Shown: positions 22,803 to 33,200 of the stretch, piece by piece
Layout: each line of letters starts with the position of its first letter
Numbering within the stretch: position 1 is the first letter of the stretch
Assembly (NCBI RefSeq): GCF_030052815.1
Contig: NC_079510.1
Coordinates: 2,420,288 to 2,484,287 of the forward strand
Origin: Hevea brasiliensis
Taxonomy: Eukaryota; Streptophyta; Magnoliopsida; Malpighiales; Euphorbiaceae
Direction of reading: 5' to 3'
Length of the DNA stretch: 64,000 nt
Made by a program: the position numbers and the translations under genes
The notes under the pieces: model-generated
Database searches by the model: none
What the model saw: only the letters and a program-made list of their open reading frames with translations
Told to the model about the DNA's origin: nothing

Positions 22803-24126
22803 CTGTCCAGACCGACACCGGTCACCGGAAAAGTAGACTGTACGGAGTTGCTACCAGGAGGGTGTTACACTTATCCAGAAAGATTGTAATCACATTTGTT
22901 CCCAAGTTATTTATATGAGATGTAAATAAGATGGAATGGTGAGTCTCATGCCATATAACAAACATGATAGGCACTTATGCATGATGATTAGGCCGAACCA
23001 GTGACATTTTTTACAAGCACATGGAGTTTACTCTTGTCAATGCATTGTCATAAATTATATCAGTGCATATAATCTTTAGACCTGAAATTGCACAGTTATC
23101 TTGTATATAGGTGGTTTGAGTTTGATACTGCTTTCATACTTGTATTGTGTATGGGTATATGGGCATGTGTTAGCTCCTACTAGTTATATATGGAGATAGG
23201 GGTTGATCAAGATGGAATCTGTTACTCTAAGTAAATAGAGATAAAATCATGTGTTCATTTAATTGTTCTTCATGTTTCAAGTTCCTGGCTAGGATAGATA
23301 GATTTAATCAGAAAAGAGTTTCTGATGAGAAAATCTTTTTAATCAATAACTAGAATTAAAAGAGAACATAATATTCATAGCAAATGAGGTTTGACATAAA
23401 CCATGACTCCAACTTGAATTGGGATTTTGTAACAGAGAGATTCTAGTGCATGGTAATATATAATTATAGGTTCATTTAAGGTAAACCTTATTACTGATTG
23501 GGTGGTTGTGGCATGCTATTCTAGGTGTTAACCATAGTCTATAAGCTGCCTAAAATGATTTAGAGAAATCATTTATGGTAAGAAAGAGTTTTGATGATAT
23601 TAAGAGTTGATATCATATCTCATTGCCAATTAGTGATGAGCCTAGTGAGTCACACACATACACAAGTAATCACCAAGTTAAATATGATTTAATTAATTAG
23701 TTACAGAGTTTAATTGATTAATTAAATAGGTTTGGTTTGCAATAAGATTGCAAAGTCCCTAACATGACTTGAAACCAAATCTAGGTTATTGGATGTATAG
23801 TATAAGTTAAATTTATATTTAAAGTGTTTAAATAAAAATTTAATTATGAGAAATTAATTAATAGAGGTTAATTAATTAATTAATTTATATTTGATATAGA
23901 TTGATTAGAAGAAGAGAAATAATTATTTTGGGTTGAAAACTCAAAATTAAGACACAAGGGTAATTTGGTCATTTCACAGGGTGATATGTGGCACCATGAA
24001 ATGGTGACATATGACACTACACATAAGCTTGCCATTTGTCTTTCAATCATGTAAGATGATCAAAATAAAGATTAATTCTAGTTTTGACACTTGGCATAAT
24101 ACAATTGGGTCAATTAAAATTCTGAG

Positions 24127-24181
24127 CCAATCAGAAGATGACATGTGGCAAGGGTTTTAAGTGGTGACCTAGCTATATAAG
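24127..24181 (+). promoter_or_regulatory. CCAAT and TATA promoter inside LTR B
   Basis: AGCCAATCAG near 24125 is followed about 45 bp later by CTATATAAGGG (TATA at 24173-24180) and a short leader. This is a well-formed core promoter that could still start transcripts toward the ALKBH8 side. Confidence 0.5.
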
Positions 24182-25591
24182 GGAAAGGATGAAAGAACAA
24201 AATAAGCAATCTAATTTTCTCAAAGAGGTGCCGCCACCCTTGTTTTCTTCTTCCTCTATTTTTCTTCATCTCTCATCAATGCAAAGAGAATTGCCAACAT
24301 TCTCTTGAATTAAAATTGCTAGAAATCGTTTCTAGTGTCCAATATACATCTGCAACCTTTCTAAAAGGCAAAACCTCAATTTCTAATTGATTGGAAAGGC
24401 TTGAAAAGCTGTTCAAGGGGATGTCATTGGTGATCTTGGTGTGGACAAGCTAGAGGGACAATATCTGGTGTCCTAGGTGCTTTCCAAAGGTACCAAACAC
24501 ATCAACAGTGCATCAAAAGGTTAGTGCACATGTTCTTGTATTAATCTAGGGTCTTAATGAATTGATCTATTAATTCTAAAATCTTAAATGGCAAATGTAG
24601 ATCCAAAAACATATTAAAAGTGTTTTAATATACTGTTGAATATTGAAATCAATTAGGTAAATAATGAATCTTGCATGATGCATAAGACCCTAGAAGAAAA
24701 TTGTTGAATTCAAAGTTCTAAACTAATAATTTTCATCCTTTAGTTCCTACACCCGGTCCTTTATGAATAAGTCGGGATAGGCACGACTCGAGATGATCTC
24801 ACTGGCCCCCACATTTATTTTATTAAGCGAAAGTTCGGCTTGAGAGAACTCGCTGGCAGAGGTTGGATTAAGAGAGCTGTATAGGGGATCAGCTCCCATA
24901 TATGTATTGTTTGAACATTATTGGGTGTGTGAGTGCTCCAAATTGCCTTTTTGCTATTTATGATGTGATTTGTGTATGAAAACTATGAAGGTGTTGCAAT
25001 TCACTCTTTAGGATACATTAGTTTTAGATAGCTATAGAAATTGTATTTAAAATCGGTATTTTACTCTCTGAGTCGAATGCTCACTCCTGTTCACTTATTT
25101 TTTTCCAGGACACAGGAGGTCCTTTATTGAGTTCTAACCTGCCTCTCTTCTTCGCAAGTTGTTTAGTAATGTCTGTTATGTTTTATATAATTTTATTAAA
25201 TTATAGAACTCCGCATGTTTTAGAAGTATTTTATTTAATTTGGGTCTGTAATATAATGCCATGTTGGATCTGTAAATCTATTAAATATATGTATGATTAG
25301 ATTGGATGAGAGAGTTGAGCTCGCATTTGATTTTATGACATGATGAATATGTGGAGGGTGAGTTGAGCTTCCCAAATTATTATATATTGTGCTTACAGGT
25401 CGAGTGAGTAAAAAACTCCCGGTTTGATGATCTATGTTATGGTCGAATTTTGTCTGATTGATTTCTTGAAATTGGGCTCAATATGGGCCATAGGATTAGG
25501 TTAAGGAATAATTAGGCTTACTATGGGCCTTAGAGACTTTAAGTTGGCCTAGGTCCAAGTGCCGGTCCAGCCCATATGTTGGGTAGTGATA

Positions 25592-25883
25592 TATATATAT
25601 AATTATAAAAATAAATTAATAAATATTATTTAATTAAATTTTAATTATTTCAAATTAAAATTTTGACATTTATTAAATTACACTTACATAAATGTTAATA
25701 GTTTTAACTCATATAAAAATTGTTTGTTTAATATAATATATATAAAAAAAAACTTTATAAATGTGTAATTATCTTTTTAATATTTACAAAATATTAAGTA
25801 TATATTAAAAAATAAATATATTATTTTATAAAATTTATTATATTATTATAAAATAAGACACACATTATTTAAAACAAACACAT

Positions 25884-25915
<32 letters not shown>

Positions 25916-27879
25916 TGAAATAATAAACATAAAATTAGCTCAATTTTTTTATTTGAAAACTTTTTACAAGGTTTCAAATTTATTTACCCTACCAACACTT
26001 AAAATTTTTTTTATTCGTATTGACTAATCGAATCTCCAGCGCTAATTGAGTTACACTAATTTATTGATTCGACCATCAAATTAATTAATTCATGTCAGAT
26101 TTTTTTTAACTAATTTAATTATAAACTCAAACTGATATAGAGTAAATTCCTTAATCTGATTGACCTATTTAGTCTGAATTTAATAAACTATGCCCCTTAC
26201 ATTGCCAGAATCTAGATGGTTATGATCAAGATGGTCTTGGTGCCAAAATCAAGGTTTGTGATTTTCTATTTTTCATGTTTATTGTTTCTGGATTTGTGAG
26301 TTTTAACCTTGGAATTGTGGTTGGTTAATTTTCTATTTGTGGATTAAGGATTTGTGTTGTTTTTGTTTGTGGATTTTGACATTTGTTGGTTTCGTGCAAT
26401 GAAAATGAAAGGATAGTATAAAGAAAAAGAAAATATGTAATGTATGGTTACCCTCTCTTTATAAACATAGATCTCACATTTCTATAAATAAGGAAAAAAT
26501 GTTTTATTGTATTTAAAGGAATATTATTTTTTAGTGCTCTTAGTGTATCAAATAATCAACCTATGTTTAGAAATAAAGAAAACTGTAATAAAAAGAATTG
26601 CAAGAGAGTCATATGATTATGTGTATTTTTTTAATTTATAAATATTAATTATTATTAAGCATATGAAAATATTAATTATAACTATAATATTTTGAAAACG
26701 TAAATAATATTTTGTACATAAAATTTCACAATACATTTATAATATAGATATATAAAATAATCAATATAAAGCGGAAATCATCATATGTGAAATTTAACTA
26801 CAAATGCAAATAATGTAATATAATTTATCATTCAATATAATAAAAATCAAAAATATTTAATCATTAACTAATTATTATTATTACTCATTTCACAATATTC
26901 AAACTTTTATAATTAAAATAATATCTAAAAGATACAAAAATATCTTTGCAAATATTATTATCTTCATATTAAAAAATAAATTAAAATAAATTATTAATAA
27001 TGTACACCCGCGCAATGCAAGAGCGTTATATTAATATTATTTTTTAAATTTAAAAATATAATAATTAATTGATCCAATAAAAAGAATTGTAAAAAAAATA
27101 AATAAAAATATTAAATAAAGAGAGAGTTACATTCTCTCTATTATATAATATATCTAGTCGTATTTCTGCATTATGCGAGAATTAATATAAAAATTAGTTG
27201 AATTCTCGCACAAGTGTGGATGATTATTGCAATTATATTTAAAAATTGGATAATTATATCTTAGTAAGGAAATGATTTTTTTTTTATACATATATATTAT
27301 TAAAGTTAAACTGCAAGCGAAATTAGATATAAAAAATATTTGATACTCAATAATAAGTAAATCGATATGTCAGTGCGATTGAAATTTATACTCAGTTTTA
27401 AAGATATCGTAATTCTGCTTTATAGAAATTAAAGTATGTCAAAAAACGTTTTAAAAATTTAAAATATCATAAAATTTGAGTGTAAAATAGTATATTTAGT
27501 TAACTTAATTTCATAATTATTGATAATTTATAAAGAAATTTAAAATGGTAAAACATATCTATTTTTTGCAATTTTTTTTTATGAATTTCAGCTGTTATTA
27601 CCTCTCTCAATATTTCAAAGTAGCTTCACATGTACTTGCAGTGATTTGGAAGATTACTGAGAGGCGGTGGGAGTGACTCATTAAGGCGTTTATGGTTGTC
27701 CACCGCAACACAAATATCATCTTCAATTCCCAATATATGTTTTCTGTCAAATGGCAATGCAAAAATGTAACACCTATACCTATCACCTAATCATAATATT
27801 AGAATAATATCTAAATAATATATATGCTCTTAGAATAAATAATCATCCGTGATGATCAAAGTTTTTATGTTTAATAATA
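25592..27879. other. AT-rich intergenic DNA
   Basis: No gene is seen. There is an (AC)n/(TA)n run at about 25880-25915. Near 27005-27020 ACACCCGCGCAATGCAAGAG resembles the CCCGCGCAA motif often found in plant Helitron relics, but no ends could be placed. A short TGTAACACC start at about 27766 may be an LTR scrap. Confidence 0.4.
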
Positions 27880-27887
27880 CTACTTGT

Positions 27888-28633
27888 TAGTGGCGCTCGA
27901 TTTCAGTTCAGTTCAGAATTTATTTAAGAATTAAAATCAAATTAAAATTTCAGTATGATTTTAATTCGATTCATTGTTTCAGTTTTGGTTCGTTACGGTG
28001 TTCGGTTCTTCGGTTTCGGTTTGGTTTTCGATTTGTAAAATAATTTTATGTAATTATTTTCTTAAAAAATCATATTTGAATTAACATTTAAATTTTAAAT
28101 TTAATTATTAATACAAATAGATCATATAATATGTCTTTTAGTTAGGCCTAAATTATATAATTTTTAACTATAAAGTACATATAAAATTTAGGATAAAATA
28201 AATATAATATAATAATATAAATATATCATATAATATATATTTTAATTATTATTATTCATATAATATTTAACTATAAGATATAAATATAATTAAGAATTAA
28301 TATATATATATATATATAAAATAATATATTTATCATTAAGAACTATATGATAATTTAATATATTTATAACTAAAATTATTCAGAAAATATAAAAAATAAA
28401 ATATAATATTAGGTTGTATTTAATTCATAATTATATATATATAATTATATTGAAAGTATATAATATATCTAAAAAAATATAAAAAAATATATGTATAAAT
28501 TCGATTCTCAATTTGATTTTGGTACGATTCAATTTTTAGTAAAAAAATTAGAACCAACCAAAATATCAAAATAAATTTGATTCGATATAGCTTTTCGGTT
28601 CGATTCTGTTATAAAAAACCGTGCACAACTCTA
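27888..28633. mobile_element. Diverged hAT-like MITE
   Basis: The ends (TAGTGGCGCTCG and CGTGCACAACTCTA) and inner TTCGGTT/AACCGAA-like sequences resemble the hAT MITE family at 3856 and 37457. Flanking 8-mers CTACTTGT and CTTCTCGT match at 6 of 8 positions. It is much more decayed than the other two copies and has an AT-rich centre. Confidence 0.5.
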
Positions 28634-28641
28634 CTTCTCGT

Positions 28642-29080
28642 AACCCTGTTTTTTTGTTCTTAATAAAACCTTAACAAGATGTTCAATTTTTTGTTCCCCT
28701 TTTTCTTTCAAATAAAAAAAATTATTAAATATTTTTCATGAATATGCCAATGCAATATGAAGGTCCATGTCTCCTTGCCTTCTTTTTTATTTATTTACAT
28801 TTTTAACTAATAAGTGCCATTTTATGAAGAGAAGGACTAATTATTAAATTAAAAACTCAAAATAGAAAAAACTATATAATTTTGTGTCATGTAATTCAAC
28901 ATTTTATCATTTAAAGGATAAAAAAAAAATTCAATTTCCATCAAAATAGTATCATAGACTATTCTTATTTAAAGTGGTTAATAGTTTAATGGCAAAATTA
29001 ATTCATTCCCAGTTAATTTTAAAAATAATTTTAAAAATAATGTAAAAAAAAAAAAATGGAGGATTCATATGTACTTGAAT
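28642..29080. other. AT-rich intergenic DNA
   Basis: Homopolymer-rich sequence with no coding or repeat structure that I can name. Confidence 0.4.
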
Positions 29081-29084
29081 TGAA

Positions 29085-29330
29085 TTGTCTTCCTTGAGTC
29101 TCATTGTACTCCAACCCACGGTAGAAACGCTGATAGTGTTCCTTTCCACAGGATCAATTATATTAATTTTTTTTTTTTAATCATTCTTGGGGTCAAATTT
29201 CTCTACTCCCTTAGCAATAGTAAAGAAATTAAACCCATGCAAATGAATTGGATGGCTCTCCAGTCCTATTATTTTATTGCCGTATAATAAAATGTCTGGA
29301 CTATAGAACTGTAAAATTGAAAAATGAGCT
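29085..29330 (-). pseudogene. Laccase gene fragment
   Basis: The minus strand reads GLESHPIHLHGFNFF and EKFDPKND, then after a stop and an A-run IDPVERNTISVSTVGWST. These match the third cupredoxin domain of plant laccases, multicopper oxidases that oxidise monolignols in the cell wall. HPIHLHG carries copper-ligand histidines. The join between FDPKND and IDPVERNT is broken by TAA and a run of A, and nothing recognisable precedes or follows. It is a dead fragment of roughly 80 codons. A (TA)n run at 29361-29391 flanks its 5' side. Confidence 0.8.
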
Positions 29331-29360
29331 CCTTTATGATAACACGAATAAGATGTCCTA

Positions 29361-29395
<35 letters not shown>

Positions 29396-30282
29396 CTATC
29401 TTAAAATATCAAAAGAAATAAGAGATTTTGTTTCATATACACCATCTATCATTAAAATGAAAGAAATTAAATAAAAACAATGAGATTATATATGGGATGT
29501 AGGTGTAGAATACTCGAATACATATGAGAATTAACTTAGCTATTATAAAATTAAATATTTATATTTAAATTTGTATATTTATTATATATTTTTTAATTAA
29601 TTTTATATAAATATTAATAATATTTAATTTAATAATTATTAAATTTATTTCTATATTAGACCGAATTTATATTAAATGTAACTTTATATTTATCTACTAA
29701 ATTAAATATATGTCTCCTCTAATTTTTAAATGGTAGACCACTAAAGTCTTACTTAAAGCAATACATAAGCAATAAAACTTTAAAAAATTTTTAAAAGCTC
29801 AAAATTATGTAAAAAAAAAATATGAAAAATTATATTGTTTGAAGTAATTAAAAATTTAACTAAATATATTTACTATTTTGTTTTTATTTATAAAAATTGA
29901 TTATTTTAATGAGAAATATTTTAAATTTTTTATTAGTAATCATTTTTATTTCTTTTTTCTAATTTTTGGTAAGGTTAAAAATTCAATTGAAATCTTACAA
30001 TTTTTTTGAGGGAATTTATAGCGGGAGACATAATTCTTTGCATTATTTTTACCATCGGGGATCCAAATCCTCGTTTCCCTTATCATTTTGCTGCATCACC
30101 TCCCCAAGAACGTCGAGTAAGGCTCTCTTCCATGACTATTTTGTTTGCACATAAGAAATTTCATCACATTCACGCTCAATAGCATTTGTCATTAACCAAA
30201 ATTTAAAAATTTTCATATGGGTTTCTGTGATTGCCATTGAATAGCAGTTTTGATTTATTTCTTTGCAGATTTGCATCCAAAA
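29396..30282 (+). promoter_or_regulatory. Upstream region and probable 5' UTR exon of the ALKBH8-type gene
   Basis: AT-rich upstream DNA. A likely noncoding first exon ends at 30116 with donor CGA|GTAAGG, and the acceptor TTTGCAG at 30268 leads into the coding exon. The upstream exon is open in the frame of the start codon but contains no ATG. No clear TATA box was placed. Confidence 0.45.
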
Positions 30283-33200
30283 ATGGGTTTGCCAAGATTT
30301 ATTCGGCCTAACGGAGTGGATGAGCAGCTAAGCCCTAATCTTTATGTAGCCAATTGCGGACCATCCGTTGGACTTTCATATGAGATAATTAAATCAGTTT
30401 TTAGCAAATTTGGACAAGTGAAAGGAGTGTATGCTGCTGATGAGAGTGGTGCTCGTGTTATTGTTTCTTATGTTGATGTGGGTTCTGCCCAAGCTGCCTT
30501 GAAAGCTTTAGATGGACATTCTTGCCCTGATCTGGGAGGACGCTCTTTGCACATTCGTTTTTCTGTTCTTCAACCAACTTCTGAGGTATTCACTGTTTTT
30601 ATAATTTTTCTAAGCTAAGCTTTGTTGGGTTTTCATCTTCTTTGTCATTGCAATGATCAATATAAAGAACCATGTTCTAATCAAGTTCACAGTTGCTGTT
30701 ATGTAATTGAATGTAATGAATTGTAATCGAACAAGATTTCAATAGAAAACCGAGCTAAAAATTCATTAAATTACATTACTTTCAGTTATGGTGTACCAAA
30801 CATTTTTTCTGAATAAAAGTCTCAAATCATATTTATGTTTTCATATTTTGTGCTGGCTCCGAACTTGCATTTTTCTATTTTAATTTTGCTTTGGTAGTTT
30901 GTTTAGTTTATTCCATCTAGATCATCAAGCATGCCTTTGTTAATTAAGAAATGTTAAGTCTTTTTGTATCCTTTTTTTTTTTTTTTTTTTACCATCTTTG
31001 TTGTTTTCAATGTAATCCTTGTGATGATAGTCCATTCATTCAATTCTGTGTAGAGGTAGTGTAAGAAGAATGACCTATTGTCTCTTCCTTGGCCCTCTTT
31101 CCTCATCACATCTTGTTTATGTGTTTATTGAGTTTGAATGTGTTATTGTTTTGATTCTTAATGCTAGAAAATGCCTCACTTAAATGTGTAAATGTGCTTG
31201 TCATTGATAGTATTCTGATAATTATACATTGCAATCAGGGAAAATCTTGCAATTATGGCTTTAACTCTTTTTCCTTCTCTGCTTTTCTTTTTTCCTTTTG
31301 TGGATAGCTGTCTCCTAATTGTCACCTAAGTGCCCTACAGTAACATGAGCAATAAATATGCTAATAATACGACTGATATGTTAACCGTTTGTGATACATG
31401 CATTGCATTTGCTAGTCAACCTATTTGGTTGTTGCCTGTTAATAGCTTGCACTTGTACTAGGGTCAGGTGAATGATTCCATCCCAGTGTCGCTGGTGGCT
31501 TCAGAACTAAGCATCCCTGGCCTTTACTTGTGGCATGACTTTATTAATGCTAAAGAAGAACAGGTTAGAGTCTCCATGTTCTGTAGAGATATCTTTCAGT
31601 ATTTATAGTTATCACATATGCTGCAGTTAACAGTTTGCTATTTTGTTATATTGAGCTTCTCAAATAAATTCTTTTTCTTTCTTCAGGAATTGCTTACAGC
31701 TGTTGATGATAGGCCTTGGAACAACCTTTCCAAAAGAAGGGTTCAGCATTATGGATATGAATTTTGTTATGAGGTAATTATACTGCAGAACAAGCTCCTG
31801 CCACTTTTTAATAAGTTTGGGATGAATCTACCACCAATGTTACTTCCATATTTTTTTGTGGATACAACACATGAACGTATTTCTTAACTAGAAATATAAA
31901 ACATTGTGCTTGTTTCAAAAACACAACATGTTTCATTACTTGAAAATTTTCTGTGGTGTAAGTAGAAATGACTACTGGAGCTGGAAGTATAACTGTCTTG
32001 TCAGTTGTAAACTCTAAGGGAAGTGCTCCTGTACTCATAGTACTTTAGTTCTTTTGGCATATCCTAGACTTCGTGCTCCTAGGAGTCTGACCTTTTCCAT
32101 TCAAACACTTTTTGTCCTTACTATCAGTAATCTCTCAATGAAACTTTATAATGTTACTTGCACTAAAAACTAACTCATGCAACTTACAGTCTCACACACA
32201 AATCAGAATAAAAAAAAATGCAACAAGACAAGGAATTTTACATGGTTTGGCAATATGCTGACATCCACAGAAAACCACTTGTGAATTTTTCACTATGAAA
32301 GAAAATGTTACAAAAGAGTATATACGTACCTGAAGAGTTTTCCATTTACAAAAAGGTGTAGTAGGAGAAACACAAAATTGCATAAAATATCCTTATAAGT
32401 AGAACCAACATTGGCTGACCGAAGTGTGTCGTATTGGAAGGGTTTCTTCCCTCACAAACCCAACTATTTAATTATGGTTGAGAATAAACTCAAAATGGAG
32501 TTTTAAAACCCTTATTCCCAAAACTCCCTTTTTCCTTGGAGCTTTTAGTGTAGAGTTTCTTCTCTAAAAATGTGCCATTTATCTCTACTGCTTGAATTCT
32601 AACATCAGTTGTCTTTTGTTCTCTGAGGTTGTGTCACTATAAGGCTTAGTTTTATATTCTGGCTGCCTGCAATGCTTTGGAGTTTTGAAAGATTGAAGAA
32701 ATATAATATGCAGGCTGTGCTTGTGTCTCAAATTTTTGGCATTATTTAACAATAGAAGGAACGTTGGGTGATAAAAGTTTGTTAGTGGTTCAAAACTGTT
32801 ATTTATGTTTTCTTAGCTTCTATGTTCTTTTTTTTTTTTATTTTTAATTTGGAATTTGCATTGTTGGCAAGAACTATAAGTTGCATGTGAAACTCAAGGA
32901 CTTTGGGACTGTATATGTTTTGGGAAGCATCCTAAAGTGAGCTATTGTACTTTATAGATAATAAAAGTACTGCTTGGCAACAAAATAGAAGATTGCTCTG
33001 CTATAAAATGAACAATATGTTTTTACTTGGCATTGACATGTTGGCCCTCTTGTGTATTTGATACTCTTTGTCAGTAATGAATTTGATCATCACCCATGCT
33101 ATGATTGAAAATGTATTTGCAACTCTGTTCTGTGATTTCTTTGATGCAGTTGGGTTCTGATCATGCATATTGTGTTAGTATATGGCGTCTTTGGCATCTC

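Larger units (their letters stand above)
17914..22869 (-). mobile_element. Inner long LTR (C), 4.96 kb, apparent solo LTR
   Basis: Bounded by TGTGACACCC and GGGTGTTACA, with a perfect 5-bp target duplication CTTAT (17909-17913 and 22870-22874) inside LTR B. The terminal inverted match is 9 of 10. On the minus strand it starts TGTAACACCC, the more familiar gypsy-type LTR start, so the sense direction is probably minus. No gag or pol domain and no internal LTR boundary are seen over 5 kb. It is therefore either an unusually long solo LTR or a coding-free large retroelement derivative. It contains several internal tandem repeats, listed separately. A truncated relative lies at 50304-51907. Confidence 0.8.
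17673..24751 (+). mobile_element. Middle LTR (B) of the nest, about 2.1 kb when joined
   Basis: The left part is 17673-17913 and the right part 22875-24751. It starts TGTTAGTAGTATGCCC and ends TAGTTCCTACA. Flanks are CCCGA (17668-17672) and CCCGG (24752-24756), a 5-bp target duplication with one mismatch. Sequence of LTR A continues on both sides. Near its 3' part it carries a CCAAT motif and a TATA box, so it is in sense orientation. No coding domain is present. It was later split by LTR C. Confidence 0.7.
15718..25591 (+). mobile_element. Outer LTR (A) of a three-level nest, about 2.8 kb when joined
   Basis: The left part is 15718-17672 and the right part 24757-25591. It starts TGTAACAACTC and ends TTGGGTAGTGATA, which reads as a decayed inverted match to its start. 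The flanking target duplication TATAT lies within a TA repeat, so it is only weakly informative. The left part has a CT-rich leader-like stretch near 16185-16240. No coding domains or second LTR copy were seen, so it looks like a solo LTR, probably of gypsy type by its TGTAAC end. It was later split by LTR B. Confidence 0.65.

Noticed and set aside
22430..22918. A 162-codon open reading in LTR C
   Set aside because: It spans the 147-bp tandem duplication and simply repeats its own peptide. It has no family match and lies in an LTR.
29966..30154. Open reading before the ALKBH8-type start that could extend the N-terminus
   Set aside because: It is in frame through the intron but has no ATG, and the plant family starts at MGLPRF/MVLPRF-like sequence, so it is treated as 5' UTR.
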